Assembly: GCA_030448245.1 (NCBI GenBank)
Contig: JAUJNH010000008.1
Location: 91,432-155,431 of the forward strand
From: Acidimicrobiales bacterium
GTDB lineage: Bacteria > Actinomycetota > Acidimicrobiia > Acidimicrobiales > JAUJNH01
Direction: 5' to 3'
Length of the DNA: 64,000 nt
Under the pieces are notes generated by a model. That model was given only the letters and a program-made list of their open reading frames with translations, did no database searches and was not told where the DNA came from. The position numbers and the translations under genes are program-made. Positions 1-13,952 of this stretch are shown here, one piece after another (positions within the stretch are counted from its first letter, which is position 1; each line of letters opens with the position of its first letter).

Positions 1-428
1 TCGATCACGACGAAGCCGGGAACGCCGAAGCAGCGGTGGACGGCGTCGCCTCCGGGGACCCGCAGCACCGTCTCGACGACCGGCGTCGACTCGAGGAGGG
101 ACTGGCGAACCGCAGCCTCCCGACTCGGCAGCCGCCAGCGGTCGTCGGCGCCCACCCACCAGTCGAGCGACCAGCCCCCCAGCCGAGGGGTGACCAGCCC
201 GGCGGGGTCGACGGCGGCGGCGGGCCCTCCGACGGCTCCGACGAGCGTCCACCGCCGCCCCGTGCGGTTGACCAGCCCCTCTCCCGCCAGCCGCGGAACG
301 AAGGCCACGTTGGCCGGGTCACCCTGCCGAGACAGCCCCCAAGGCAGCACCCACCCCCCATCCACCAACCGAGCCGTCCGCGCCGCCCGATCAACCTCCG
401 CCCCCCGACCCCGACGCCCCCACCCCAC
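1..428 (-). CDS. Hypothetical conserved protein, partial (runs off left edge)
   Basis: Open minus-strand frame not in the ORF track because it has no stop in the window: ...EVDRAARTARLVDGGWVLPWGLSRQGDPANVAFVPRLAGEGLVNRTGRRWTLVGAVGG...DWWVGADDRWRLPSREAAVRQSLLESTPVVETVLRVPGGDAVHRCFGVPGFVVI. Start uncertain. Confidence 0.55.
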   Translation of the reverse strand, partial: MGWGRRGRGAEVDRAARTARLVDGGWVLPWGLSRQGDPANVAFVPRLAGEGLVNRTGRRWTLVGAVGGPAAAVDPAGLVTPRLGGWSLDWWVGADDRWRLPSREAAVRQSLLESTPVVETVLRVPGGDAVHRCFGVPGFVVI

Positions 429-572
429 CCCGGGGTGTCTACCCCCTCGGCGCGTGGTGGTGGCTTGCAGGGGGGCGTGGGGGGCAGATGCCCCCCACAG
501 ACGGCCCGCAGGAGGCTCCGCCTCCGAGGAGCCTGAGCGCGGCCGGAGGCCGCACGACCTACCGGAGGGGGG

Positions 573-603
573 TCGGGGGGAGGGGCTCCGCCCCTCCCCC
601 CGA
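573..603. terminator. Perfect 14-bp inverted repeat (tcggggggaggggc-tcc-gcccctccccccga), probable terminator of gpsA
   Basis: Perfect arms 573-586 and 590-603 with 3-nt loop, directly abutting the gpsA stop codon (604). Confidence 0.6.
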
Positions 604-1605
604 TTACATGATCCCGTCATGCTCGAAGCCGGTGCCGCGAGCCAGGAGGCTCCCGAGGGCGTCGGTCACGGTCCAGCCTTCGTGGCAGACGCCGGCTACG
701 GCCTCGGCGATGGGCAGGTCGAGGCCGGCGCGGCGGGCGAGGTCGACGACGGCTCGGCTGGTCTTCACGCCTTCGGCCACCATGTTCATCTCGGCGACGA
801 CCTGCTCGATGGTCTTGCCGCCGCCGAGCGCCACGCCGACGGCGCGGTTCCGGCTCTGGGGGCTCGAGCAGGTGGCGACGAGGTCGCCCATGCCGGCCAG
901 GCCTGAGAACGTGAGCGGGCGGCCGCCGAGGGCGACCCCGAGGCGGGAGAGCTCGGCCAGGCCGCGGGTGATGAGGCTGGCCTTGGTGTTGTCGCCGAAG
1001 CCCATGCCGTGGGCCATGCCGACGGCGATGGCGACGACGTTCTTCAGGGCGCCAGCCAGCTCGCAGCCGACGACGTCGTCGTTGGTGTACACCCGGAACA
1101 CGGGCGTGCCGAAGACCGACATGAGCCGCTCGGCGAGCGCCAGGTCGGCGAAGGCGACGACCGAGGCGGCCGGCTGGGCCGCGGCCACCTCCTTGGCCAG
1201 GTTGGGCCCGGTGAGCACGCCGACCGGGCTGTCCGGCAGGACCTGCTGGACCACCTCGGTCATGCGCAGCAGCGTGCCCTGCTCGACACCCTTGGCCAGG
1301 CTGACCACCGGGGTCCCGGGGCCGACGTGGGGTGCGGCCTGCTGGAGCACCGAGCGGAAGCCGTGGCTGGGAACGCCCAGCACCAGGATGTCGGCGCCCG
1401 CAACGGCCTGCTCGAGGTCACTGGTGGCCCGGACGCCCGGTGGGAGCACGTAGCCGGGCAGGTAGGCCGAGTTGGTGTGGTCGAGGTCGACCTCCTCGGC
1501 GACCTCCGGCCGCCGGGCCCAGAGGAGCACGTCGGCTCGCCGCTGGCACAGCCCTGCCACGGCGGTGCCCCAGCTGCCGGCCCCGACCACGGCCACCGTC
1601 GTCAT
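604..1605 (-). CDS. gpsA: NAD(P)H-dependent glycerol-3-phosphate dehydrogenase
   Basis: N-terminal VAVVGAGSWGTAVAGL Rossmann motif; GVLTGPNLAKEVA; CELAGALKNVVAIAVGMAHGMGFGDNTKASLITRGLAEL typical of GpsA. Confidence 0.95.
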   Translation of the reverse strand: MTTVAVVGAGSWGTAVAGLCQRRADVLLWARRPEVAEEVDLDHTNSAYLPGYVLPPGVRATSDLEQAVAGADILVLGVPSHGFRSVLQQAAPHVGPGTPVVSLAKGVEQGTLLRMTEVVQQVLPDSPVGVLTGPNLAKEVAAAQPAASVVAFADLALAERLMSVFGTPVFRVYTNDDVVGCELAGALKNVVAIAVGMAHGMGFGDNTKASLITRGLAELSRLGVALGGRPLTFSGLAGMGDLVATCSSPQSRNRAVGVALGGGKTIEQVVAEMNMVAEGVKTSRAVVDLARRAGLDLPIAEAVAGVCHEGWTVTDALGSLLARGTGFEHDGIM

Positions 1606-1664
1606 CGGCTGGACCGTAGCCCTGACTTCGCGGGCGGGAAGTCGAGCGCGCGGGCTGCCCTACG

Positions 1665-2261
1665 GTGGTGGCGGTGGAGGCGGACGCCGCGGTGCTCGTG
1701 CCGGTGAAGGCCTTCGGCGAGGCCAAGCGGCGGCTGAGCCCGGCGCTCGGCGCGGCCGAACGTGCGGCCCTGTCGCGCCGCTTGACGGCCGGGGTCATCG
1801 CCGCCGCGGCGCCGCTGCCCGTGGCCGTGGTGTGCGACGACCGGGAGGTTGCGGGGTGGGCGCGCTCGCTCGGGGCCCTGGTCATCTGGGAGCCGGGCCG
1901 CGGGCTGAACGGTGCTGTCGCCGCCGGGGTGGCCCACCTCGCCGGGGAGGGTGTGCGCGTGGTGGGGGTGGCCCACGGCGACCTGGCGCAGCCGGCGGGG
2001 CTGGGAGCGCTCTGCACCGGCCATCCTCAGCGGGCGCTCTCCCTGGTGCCCGACGGCCGCGACGACGGCACGAACGTCGTCGTGGTGCCCACCGCCGCCG
2101 CCTTCCGGTTCTCCTACGGCCCCGGCTCGTTCCGCCGGCACCTGGACGAGGCGGACGCCCTCGACCTGCCCGTGCGGGTGGTGCGGGGTACCGGCCTGTC
2201 CCTCGACGTCGACCTGCCGTCCGATCTCTCGCTCCCCGGGGCCCCTGCGGGTGGCCGGTGA
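1665..2261 (+). CDS. cofC: 2-phospho-L-lactate guanylyltransferase (F420 biosynthesis)
   Basis: VLVPVKAFGEAKRRLSPALGAAERAALSRRL; CofC/FbiD-like nucleotidyltransferase signature. Confidence 0.85.
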   Translation: MVAVEADAAVLVPVKAFGEAKRRLSPALGAAERAALSRRLTAGVIAAAAPLPVAVVCDDREVAGWARSLGALVIWEPGRGLNGAVAAGVAHLAGEGVRVVGVAHGDLAQPAGLGALCTGHPQRALSLVPDGRDDGTNVVVVPTAAAFRFSYGPGSFRRHLDEADALDLPVRVVRGTGLSLDVDLPSDLSLPGAPAGGR

Positions 2262-3022
2262 GCCAGCCGCTCGCCGGTGGCTCAGCTCCGGTGACGACCG
2301 GCCTGCCCACGCCGGCCGTGGCGCTGGCCGTCGCCGCCCACCCGGACGACGTCGAGTTCCAGGCCGGTGCCACCCTGGCCAGGTGGGCGGCGGGCGGCTG
2401 CGAGGTCCATCACCTGATCCTCACGGACGGGTCGAAGGGCACGTGGGACCCGAACACCGAACCGGCGGCGCTGGTCGCCGAGCGCGAGGCCGAGCAGCGG
2501 GCCGCCGCCCTCCGGCTCGGCGGCAGGAGTGGGGGCGTGCGGTTCCTCCGCTGGCCGGACGGCGAGCTCGAGGCCGGCCTCCGGCAGCGTGCTCAGGTGG
2601 CGGCGGCGATCCGGGAGGTGCGGCCCGAGGTGGTCCTGGGCCACGACCCGTGGAAGCGCTACCGCCTCCACCCCGACCACCGCAACGCCGGCTGGCTCGT
2701 CTGCGACGGCGTGGTGGCCGCGCGCGACCCGCTGTTCTTCCCGGAGCTGGCCACGCCCTGGCACCGCCCGCGTGCCCTACTGCTGTGGGAGGCCGACGAG
2801 GCGAACCACGTGGAGGTGGCCGACGAGGCGGCGGTCGAGGCCAAGGTGGCCGCCCTCCTGGAGCACCGCAGCCAGTTCGTCACCACCCACGGGATCACCG
2901 ACGAGGCGGACACGGTCCAGCGGGCGGCCTTCACCGCCCGGGTGCGCGCCCGTCTGGCCGAGCGTGGTGCCCTGGCGGGCGTCGGCCTTGGAGAATCCTT
3001 TCGCCGGCTCGAGGACCTCTAG
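2258..3022 (+). CDS. PIG-L family deacetylase (LmbE-like)
   Basis: AVAAHPDDVEFQAGATLARWAAGGCEVHHLILTDGSKGTWD and GHDPWKRYRLHPDHRNAGWL; GTG start at 2258 overlaps the cofC stop by 4 bp. Confidence 0.85.
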   Translation: MSQPLAGGSAPVTTGLPTPAVALAVAAHPDDVEFQAGATLARWAAGGCEVHHLILTDGSKGTWDPNTEPAALVAEREAEQRAAALRLGGRSGGVRFLRWPDGELEAGLRQRAQVAAAIREVRPEVVLGHDPWKRYRLHPDHRNAGWLVCDGVVAARDPLFFPELATPWHRPRALLLWEADEANHVEVADEAAVEAKVAALLEHRSQFVTTHGITDEADTVQRAAFTARVRARLAERGALAGVGLGESFRRLEDL

Positions 3023-3043
3023 TCCTCGAGCCGGGCCCACCCG

Positions 3044-3487
3044 CTACTGCTTGGTGTTCCGCTTGGTGGCGGTCTTGGCGGCCTTGGTGGTGGGCGTGGA
3101 CGACTTGGCCGCCGTCTTCGATGACCTTCCCGCGCCGGTCTTGGCTGCGCCGGTCGTCTTGGTCGTCTTCTTCTCGCCGGGCGACTGGGCCGCCTTCGAC
3201 GCCTTCTCGACCTTCTCGACCTTGGCCCGGGAGGCCTTCTTCGTGTCCGGGGTGCTGCCGGCGCCACCGAGCCCCTTGGAGGTCTTGCCGGCCTGGGAGG
3301 TCTTGGAGGGGTTCTTCGCCGTCTTCGGCGTGGGGCCCGACTCGGACGTCTCGGCCGACTCCGCCTTGCCGGAGCCGGTCGCCCTGGTGGTCTTCACGTC
3401 GGTGTTCTGCCGGCCGGCCTCCTTCGAGCTGCCGGGGACCACCTTCTTCACGGCCGAGGCGATCTTGTTCGACTTCTTGACACCCAT
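3044..3487 (-). CDS. Lys/Ala/Ser/Thr-rich low-complexity histone-like protein
   Basis: MGVKKSNKIASAVKKVVPGSSKEAGRQ...; downstream of and 3 bp from the HU gene, same strand. Confidence 0.6.
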   Translation of the reverse strand: MGVKKSNKIASAVKKVVPGSSKEAGRQNTDVKTTRATGSGKAESAETSESGPTPKTAKNPSKTSQAGKTSKGLGGAGSTPDTKKASRAKVEKVEKASKAAQSPGEKKTTKTTGAAKTGAGRSSKTAAKSSTPTTKAAKTATKRNTKQ

Positions 3488-3489
3488 GG

Positions 3490-3873
3490 TCAGCCCCTCT
3501 TCTTCGCGGTGGTCTTCTTGGCCGGTGCGGCCTTCTTGGCGGCCGACTTGTTGGCCGGTGCGGTCTTGGATCCTGCTGCCTTCTTGGCGGCCGACTTCTT
3601 GGCGTTGAGCGCCGTCTTGAAGCCCTGCGCCGGAGCGAACTTGACGCTCTTCGATGCCGCGATCTTGATGGAGGCCCCCGTCTGGGGGTTGCGACCCGTT
3701 CGAGCGGCGTTGGCCTTGGGTGAGAACTTCCCAAAGCCGAAGACCGACACCTCCTCGCCCTTCTTGACGGTGTCGACGATGCCGCTGAGGACGGCTTCCA
3801 CCGCCGCCTCAGCTTCCTTCTTGCCGGTTCCCGTGGACGACGCCACGTGATCGACCAGGTCTGCCTTGTTCAC
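3490..3873 (-). CDS. HU-family DNA-binding protein with basic AAKK-type C-terminal tail (HupB-like)
   Basis: MNKADLVDHVASSTGTGKKEAEAAVEAVLSGIVDTVKKGEEVSVFGFGKFSPKANAARTGRNPQTGASIKIAASKSVKFAPAQGFK then Ala/Lys-rich tail. Confidence 0.93.
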   Translation of the reverse strand: MNKADLVDHVASSTGTGKKEAEAAVEAVLSGIVDTVKKGEEVSVFGFGKFSPKANAARTGRNPQTGASIKIAASKSVKFAPAQGFKTALNAKKSAAKKAAGSKTAPANKSAAKKAAPAKKTTAKKRG

Positions 3874-3906
3874 GCCACCTCCTGGTGGTTGGGGAAGTTC
3901 CTAGCA

Positions 3907-4239
3907 ATGAAAGGGGTTCTGGCCCTCCAGGTCAAGCATCCTCCAGCGGATCCGCGGGATTTTTGGCTTCCTGGCCATCGAAACCCAGGATCTGCAAGGG
4001 TTCGGGCCGTGCAACCGCTGCCTGACGGGTCGTACGAGGCGATGGTCGTCGAGGTCTCGCCGCCCGCCGAAGGACGGGGCGCCCGCCTCGAGCTGGCGCT
4101 GCTGGACGGCGAGCACAAGGGCGACGTCGTGCACGTGCGGTCGCCGGGGCTGGACCCGGACGACCTCTCGCTGCTCGGCCGGGTTGCCCGAGTGACGGTC
4201 GTGGCCGGCGTCCCGGGGGTGCGCCTTGACCAGCGGTGA
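3907..4239 (+). CDS. Hypothetical small protein
   Basis: Conserved-looking core YEAMVVEVSPPAEGRGARLELALLDGEHKGDVVHVRSPGLDPDDLSLLGRVARVTVVAG; start uncertain; overlaps ppk2 start. Confidence 0.45.
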   Translation: MKGVLALQVKHPPADPRDFWLPGHRNPGSARVRAVQPLPDGSYEAMVVEVSPPAEGRGARLELALLDGEHKGDVVHVRSPGLDPDDLSLLGRVARVTVVAGVPGVRLDQR

Positions 4240-5053
4240 GCGGCCGGCCGCGACGGGCCGGCTCACGTCACTGGACCTGTCCGTGCGGCTGTCGAGGGAG
4301 GAGGAGGCCCGGCGGCTGGAGGCGGCGTCGCGCCGCCTGCTGCAGCTGCGGCTGGTCCTCGGCGGCCACCTGGCGGCCGACGGGACGCTCGAGGGCGAGC
4401 GCCGCCTGGGACCGCCGCTGTGCATCGTGTTCGAGGGGTGGGACGCCTCGGGCAAGGGCGGCGTCATCCGCCGGCTGGTGACGCCGCTCGACCCCCGTCA
4501 CGTGTCGGTCGCGCAGTTCGCCGCGCCCACGCCCCGCGAGAAGCGCCACCACTTCCTCTGGCGCTTCTGGCCGGTGCTGCCGGGGTGGGGCGGGATGACC
4601 GTGCTCGACCGCAGCTGGTACGGGCGGGTGCTGGTGGAGCGGGTCGAGGGCTTCGCCACCGATGAGCAGTGGGGCCGGGCCTACCAGGAGATCGTCGAGT
4701 TCGAGCACACCCTCGTGGCCGAGGGGACCATCCTGCTGAAGTTCTGGCTCGAGATCTCCGACGCCGAGCAGCTGGCCCGCTTCGAGCGGCGAGCGGGCGA
4801 CCCCCTGAAGGCGTGGAAGCTGGGTGACGAGGACTGGCGCAACCGCGGGAAGCGGGCCGACTACGAGGCCGCCATCGAGGAGATGGTGGCGCGCACCGAC
4901 CATCTCGCGGCACCGTGGCTGCTGATCCCGGCCGAGTCGAAGCGCTACGGCCGGGTGGCCGTGGTCGAGCGCACCGTGGCCGCCGTCGAGGACGGCCTGC
5001 GGGCCCGGGGCTTCGGAGAGGTCTCTCCGCTCCGACGGCCGGCGGGCGGATAG
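4226..5053 (+). CDS. ppk2: Polyphosphate kinase 2 family protein
   Basis: IVFEGWDASGKGGVIRRLVTPLDPR, FLWRFWPVLPGWGGMTVLDRSWYGRVLVERVEGF, KFWLEISDAEQLARFERR motifs of PPK2. Confidence 0.9.
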   Translation: MTSGERPAATGRLTSLDLSVRLSREEEARRLEAASRRLLQLRLVLGGHLAADGTLEGERRLGPPLCIVFEGWDASGKGGVIRRLVTPLDPRHVSVAQFAAPTPREKRHHFLWRFWPVLPGWGGMTVLDRSWYGRVLVERVEGFATDEQWGRAYQEIVEFEHTLVAEGTILLKFWLEISDAEQLARFERRAGDPLKAWKLGDEDWRNRGKRADYEAAIEEMVARTDHLAAPWLLIPAESKRYGRVAVVERTVAAVEDGLRARGFGEVSPLRRPAGG

Positions 5054-5114
5054 CGGGGCGGCGCCGAGGGCGACGGGCGCCCGGCGCCCCGGTGACTAAG
5101 GTCGCCCGACGACA

Positions 5115-6988
<1,874 letters not shown>

Positions 6989-7135
6989 CCTGAGGTCTCC
7001 CGCCAGGGCTGCGGCCGGATGGTGGCGCTTCGTTCCTAGCTGGGCGTGTTGACCGCGCCGTGGGTTGGGTGAGTTCCGATCCGGGGATATCCTGCTTCCG
7101 TGGCCCCTCTCCTGCTCTCCCAGATCCGAACCTAG

Positions 7136-9307
7136 GTGGAAGCCATCCGGGCGCACCGGGTTCGGTCGGCGGCCGCGGCCATGGCCATCCTCCTGGTCCT
7201 GATCGCGGTGGTGCCGCCGCTGCGCAGCATCGCCACCTTGGCGGTGTCGAAGGTCATCCTCGTGGTGACCACCCCGTTCGCCCCAAGCGTGAAGGGGCTG
7301 AACACCGCCCCGGAGAGCTCGAGGGTGGTGGCGGCCGACGGCTCGCCGCTCGGCACCTTCGAAGAGGGTGAGCGGCTCCCCGTCCGGGTGGCCGACCTCC
7401 CTCCCCACGTGACCGGCGCTGTCCTCGCCGCCGAGGACGACGACTTCTACAAGCACGACGGGGTCGACCCGTCCGCCATCGTCCGGGCCACGCTCAACAT
7501 GGCCACCGGCAGCAAGCAGCAGGGTGGCTCGACCATCACCCAGCAGCTGGCCAAGCTGAACTACACCAGCGGAGAGCGCACCGTGTTCCGCAAGCTGCGC
7601 GAAGTGCTGTTCGCCACCCGCCTCGAACGGACCTACTCGAAGGACGAGCTGCTCGAGCGCTACCTCAACCAGGTCTACTTGGGGGACGGCACCTACGGCA
7701 TCGAGGCTGCGGCGCGGCGCACCTTCGGCGTGCCTGCGGCCAAGCTCACGCCCGACCAGGCCGCCGCCATCGCCGTGCGCATCCGCAGCCCGCGCAACAT
7801 CGACCCGAGGAAGAAGCCTGACGCCGTCCTGAGCCGGCGCAACACCGTGCTCGGGTCCATGGCCGATCTCGGCACCGTGCCGAAGGACCAGCTGGCCGGG
7901 CTGCAGGCCACGCCGCTCGCCCCCATCCCGCTGCCACCGTCGTCGGCCAAGCCCGAGCGCCTCGTGGTCGACCGAGCTCGGCAGGAGGCGCTGGAGCTCG
8001 ACGTCCTCGGCGGCAACGAGGAGGACAGGCTGACCAAGCTCGAGGGTGGCGGGCTCATCATCGAGACAGCGCTCGACCCGAAGGGCCAGAAGGCCGCCCG
8101 CGAGGCCGCCCAGGCCACCCTCCCCCGCCCGGAGGACGCCAGCGCCGCCATCGTCAGCGTCCAGCCGGGCGACGGTGCCATCAAGGTCCTGGTCGGCGAC
8201 TCCAAGGGCGGCCAGTTCGACGTGGCCACCAACGGTCGGCGCCAGCCGGGTTCGTCGTTCAAGCCCTTCACCTATGCGGCCGCCCTCGAGGACCGCATCC
8301 ACCCCGGCACCACCTACGAGTCCAGCTCGCCCCAGAGCTTCACCTACCGGGGCAGCACCTTCCAGGTGCAGAACGCCGAGGGCGGAACCGGCGGCCCCAT
8401 CACCTTCGACCAGGCGACGGTCGAGTCGGTGAACGTCGTCTACATGCAGGTGGCGCTCAAGGTCGGACCCGACAAGGTGAAGAAGGTGGCCGAGCGCCTG
8501 GGTGAGCCCAGCGACCTGCAGGCCGTCCCGTCTCTCGCGCTGGGCGGCGAAGGCAAGGGCGTCAGCCCGCTCGACCAGGCGGCCGCCTACGCCACCTTCG
8601 CCTCCGGCGGCACCTACGCCGAGCCCTACCTCGTGACCAGGATCAAAGACGCCACGGGCAAGGTGGTCTGGCAGCACGACAAGAAGACCCGCAAGGCGAT
8701 GGACCAGAAGCTGGCCGGCAACCTCAACCGCGTGCTCCAGCAGGCCGTCAGCGACGGCACCGGCAAGGCGGCGGCCATCGGCCGACCGGTGGCCGGCAAG
8801 ACCGGCACCACCAACGACAGCAAGGACATCTGGTTCGTCGGCTACACCCCGCAGCTGGCCACCGCGGTGTGGGTCGGGTACGTGGACGCGCCAAAGACCG
8901 TCACCGACGCCAAGGGCCGGCCCCAGTTCGGCGGCGGCCCGCCGGCCAGGATCTTCTCGGGCACCATGAAGGCGGCGCTGCAGGGCGTGAGGGACACGCC
9001 GCTGCAGGTCAACACCCCCGAGGACCTTGGGCTGAAGCTCCCGGGCGGTGCCCCCCTCCCGCCGCCGCCGCCGCCGCCGCCGGTGAACGGTGCCGCTCCG
9101 ACGACGGTGCCCCCGCTGGCCCCCCTCGACACGACCCCCCTGCCCGTGCCCACGGTGGCCCCGGTGGCGCCGCAGCCACAGGGCCCGCTGCCGACCACCC
9201 CGACGACCCGGCCACCTCGCGCCGCCACGACAACGAGGCCTCCACCCTCGACGACGACGACGAGCGCTCCGCCGCCCCCCACCACCGCCCCGGCGACGGC
9301 GCCTTGA
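7136..9307 (+). CDS. Class A penicillin-binding protein (transglycosylase/transpeptidase)
   Basis: [70 protein letters not shown]; Pro/Thr-rich C-terminus. Confidence 0.95.
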   Translation: MEAIRAHRVRSAAAAMAILLVLIAVVPPLRSIATLAVSKVILVVTTPFAPSVKGLNTAPESSRVVAADGSPLGTFEEGERLPVRVADLPPHVTGAVLAAEDDDFYKHDGVDPSAIVRATLNMATGSKQQGGSTITQQLAKLNYTSGERTVFRKLREVLFATRLERTYSKDELLERYLNQVYLGDGTYGIEAAARRTFGVPAAKLTPDQAAAIAVRIRSPRNIDPRKKPDAVLSRRNTVLGSMADLGTVPKDQLAGLQATPLAPIPLPPSSAKPERLVVDRARQEALELDVLGGNEEDRLTKLEGGGLIIETALDPKGQKAAREAAQATLPRPEDASAAIVSVQPGDGAIKVLVGDSKGGQFDVATNGRRQPGSSFKPFTYAAALEDRIHPGTTYESSSPQSFTYRGSTFQVQNAEGGTGGPITFDQATVESVNVVYMQVALKVGPDKVKKVAERLGEPSDLQAVPSLALGGEGKGVSPLDQAAAYATFASGGTYAEPYLVTRIKDATGKVVWQHDKKTRKAMDQKLAGNLNRVLQQAVSDGTGKAAAIGRPVAGKTGTTNDSKDIWFVGYTPQLATAVWVGYVDAPKTVTDAKGRPQFGGGPPARIFSGTMKAALQGVRDTPLQVNTPEDLGLKLPGGAPLPPPPPPPPVNGAAPTTVPPLAPLDTTPLPVPTVAPVAPQPQGPLPTTPTTRPPRAATTTRPPPSTTTTSAPPPPTTAPATAP

Positions 9308-9319
9308 CCAAGGGGGTCG

Positions 9320-9817
9320 TCACCTGGCCGGCGTGACCACGAGGAGGCTGGCGGCGCCGAGGTCGATCTCGAGGCGGGCCAGTCCGCCTCTGACGTCCAG
9401 CCAGGCCTGAGCCGGGGGGCTGCCATCGAGGCGGAGGTGGCGGCCCTCCCACCGAGCCGGCCGTTCGACCAGCGGGGCCAGCAGCCATGCCGGTTCAGCG
9501 GCCGGCACGTCGACGGTGGTGCCGAGGGCGTGGAGGCGGTCTCCTTCCTGCACCCCGCGCAGGCCGGCGGCCGCCACCTCGGTCCGGTCGCCGTCCACCC
9601 GGGCGCGAGCGATCTCGCTGCCCTCGGATGTCACGAGGGTGACCAGGAGCGGCGTGACCAGGGCGAGCTCGTGGGCCCGCCGAGCCGCCTGCACGGGGTC
9701 AACGGGGGGTCCATGCTGCGCCGGACCGTGCCGGCCCACAGGTCCGAGCGCAACGACCACAGCGACGGCCAGCACCACCATCACCACCACCAGCAGAGCG
9801 GTTCGCCGCACGGGCAC
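9320..9817 (-). CDS. Hypothetical membrane-anchored protein
   Basis: N-terminal TM helix MPVRRTALLVVVMVVLAVAVVVAL; convergent with the PBP gene. Confidence 0.55.
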   Translation of the reverse strand: MPVRRTALLVVVMVVLAVAVVVALGPVGRHGPAQHGPPVDPVQAARRAHELALVTPLLVTLVTSEGSEIARARVDGDRTEVAAAGLRGVQEGDRLHALGTTVDVPAAEPAWLLAPLVERPARWEGRHLRLDGSPPAQAWLDVRGGLARLEIDLGAASLLVVTPAR

Positions 9818-9921
9818 CTCCGAGGACCATCGGGAGGGCAGGGGTGCCGAGCGGCCAATCGGGCCGGGCCCGCAAGACTACCCGGCCAAGCCGGGGACCC
9901 GGCCGACGGGAGCCCCGGCTC

Positions 9922-12369
<2,448 letters not shown>

Positions 12370-12461
12370 GAACGGCCCTCCTTCGAGCGGTAACGGTGTA
12401 ACTACCGTCGACGGCGCCGCTATTCCGGCACCTCGCGAGGGCCAGCGGGCAGGATGGAGCC

Positions 12462-13453
12462 GTGAGCGACCGGTGGCCTCCGCCTCCCCCTCCCCCCGGC
12501 GGGCCACCGCCGCCCGATGGGCCACCGAGCGGACCGCCGCCCCCGCCCGGGGCGCCACCGCCACCGGACCCGCCTCCTCCGCCGGCGCCCCCGCCCCGGC
12601 GGGCCCCGCCGCCGCCCGGCGGCCCCCGCCGCCGCCCGGCGGGCCACCGCCGCCACCTCCCTGGAGCCCTCCCCCGTCGGGCCCGCCACCCCAGCCGCCG
12701 CCCCAGGCCCTGCCGACCGGATGGAGCCCGCCGCCGGGCGGCCCGATGCCGCCGGGCGGCCCGATGCCCCCACCCGGGGCCCCGTTCCCGCCCCCGGGGC
12801 AGGGGCCGCCGCCGGGCTGGGGCGGCCCGCCGCCTCCCCCTCGCAAGTCCAGGACCGGCCTGGTGGTCGGCCTCGTGCTGGGCGGGCTGGCCCTCCTGGC
12901 GCTCCTCGTCATCGGCGGGACGCTGCTGGCCGTCAACAGCGGCGAGGAGGACGCCGAACCCCCGAGCACGACGGTGGACCCGCGCTCGTCGACCACGCGG
13001 GCGTCGACCGCCGGCACGGGCCCGACCACCTCGGTGGCCGGCACGGGGCCCCCCGCCTCGGTCACGGCCGACCAGGCGGAGAACTTCTTGAAGGAGCAGC
13101 AGGAGAAGGCCCTGCCCGACGTCCCCGTCTCCACGGTCACCTGCCCGTCCGAGCCCTACCGGGTGGGCCACGTCATCCTCTGCCGGATGGTGCTCCAGGC
13201 GACGCCGGTGCTCTACCAGGTCACCATCACGGGCGTTGACGCCCTCGTGGTGAAGCCGGCCAGGCCGATCATCGACACCGACAAGGCCGAGGTGCTGGTC
13301 GAGGACAACGAGGTCGGCAGCGTCGCCGACTGCGGCTCGCCCCGGATCCGTCAGGTCGAGATCGGCGCCACCTTCTCGTGCAGGACGGCCACGAGCACCT
13401 GGGACTTCACGGTCCGCGACGAGTACGGCCAGGTCGCCGGCACACGCCGCTGA
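12462..13453 (+). CDS. Proline-rich membrane protein with DUF4333-like C-terminus; frame interrupted
   Basis: N-terminus MSDRWPPPPPPPGGPPPPDGPP in frame of 12462; TM and C-terminus (RTGLVVGLVLGGLALLALLVIGG...CPSEPYRVGHVILCRMV...) in the 12212-ORF frame. Adding one C to the C5 run 12623-12627 joins them. Confidence 0.7.
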
Positions 13454-13952
13454 TCCTCCCGGCTGCTCTCAGTCGGCCGGTCACCCGGCACCTCTCGACG
13501 GAGCTCCGGCTCACCCCGGTCGGGCGCGTCGGCGAACTCCGGGTGGTAGACGGTCTCCGGTGCCGGCGGGGAGAGGCTCCGGGCGGCACAGAGGTGCGAG
13601 AGGGTCTGCTCCCAGCGGGCGCCGTCCATCGAACCGGGCGCAGCACCGTTGGAAGACGGAGGGAGCCAGCAGCCGCCAGCCCTCGCGGGCGTCGTCCTCG
13701 TCGGCCTCCGGGTACCGGCGCCGCAGGTACGGCAGGTGGTAGCCGGGCAGTCAGGTGGGGCAGTAGAAGCTCAGCCGGAGCCGCTGTCGAACCTTCCCGT
13801 CGGATCCCATGAAGCTCCCGCCGTGCCGCACATCGGCTCGGGGTCGAATACTGCTGTGGCCCCCGAAGGGCGTCAAGCGTGCGCTGCATACCGAGCGACG
13901 CCCGCCCACAAGCGCTTCGGCTTGCGAAGCTTCGTGCCGTAGCGTTGCCGAG

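Noticed and set aside
13460-13950. Possible decayed gene upstream of the ABC exporter
   Set aside because: Minus strand shows suggestive text (RLSFYCP...LPGYHLPYLRRRYPEADEDDAREGWRLLAPS) but too broken to assign to a family.
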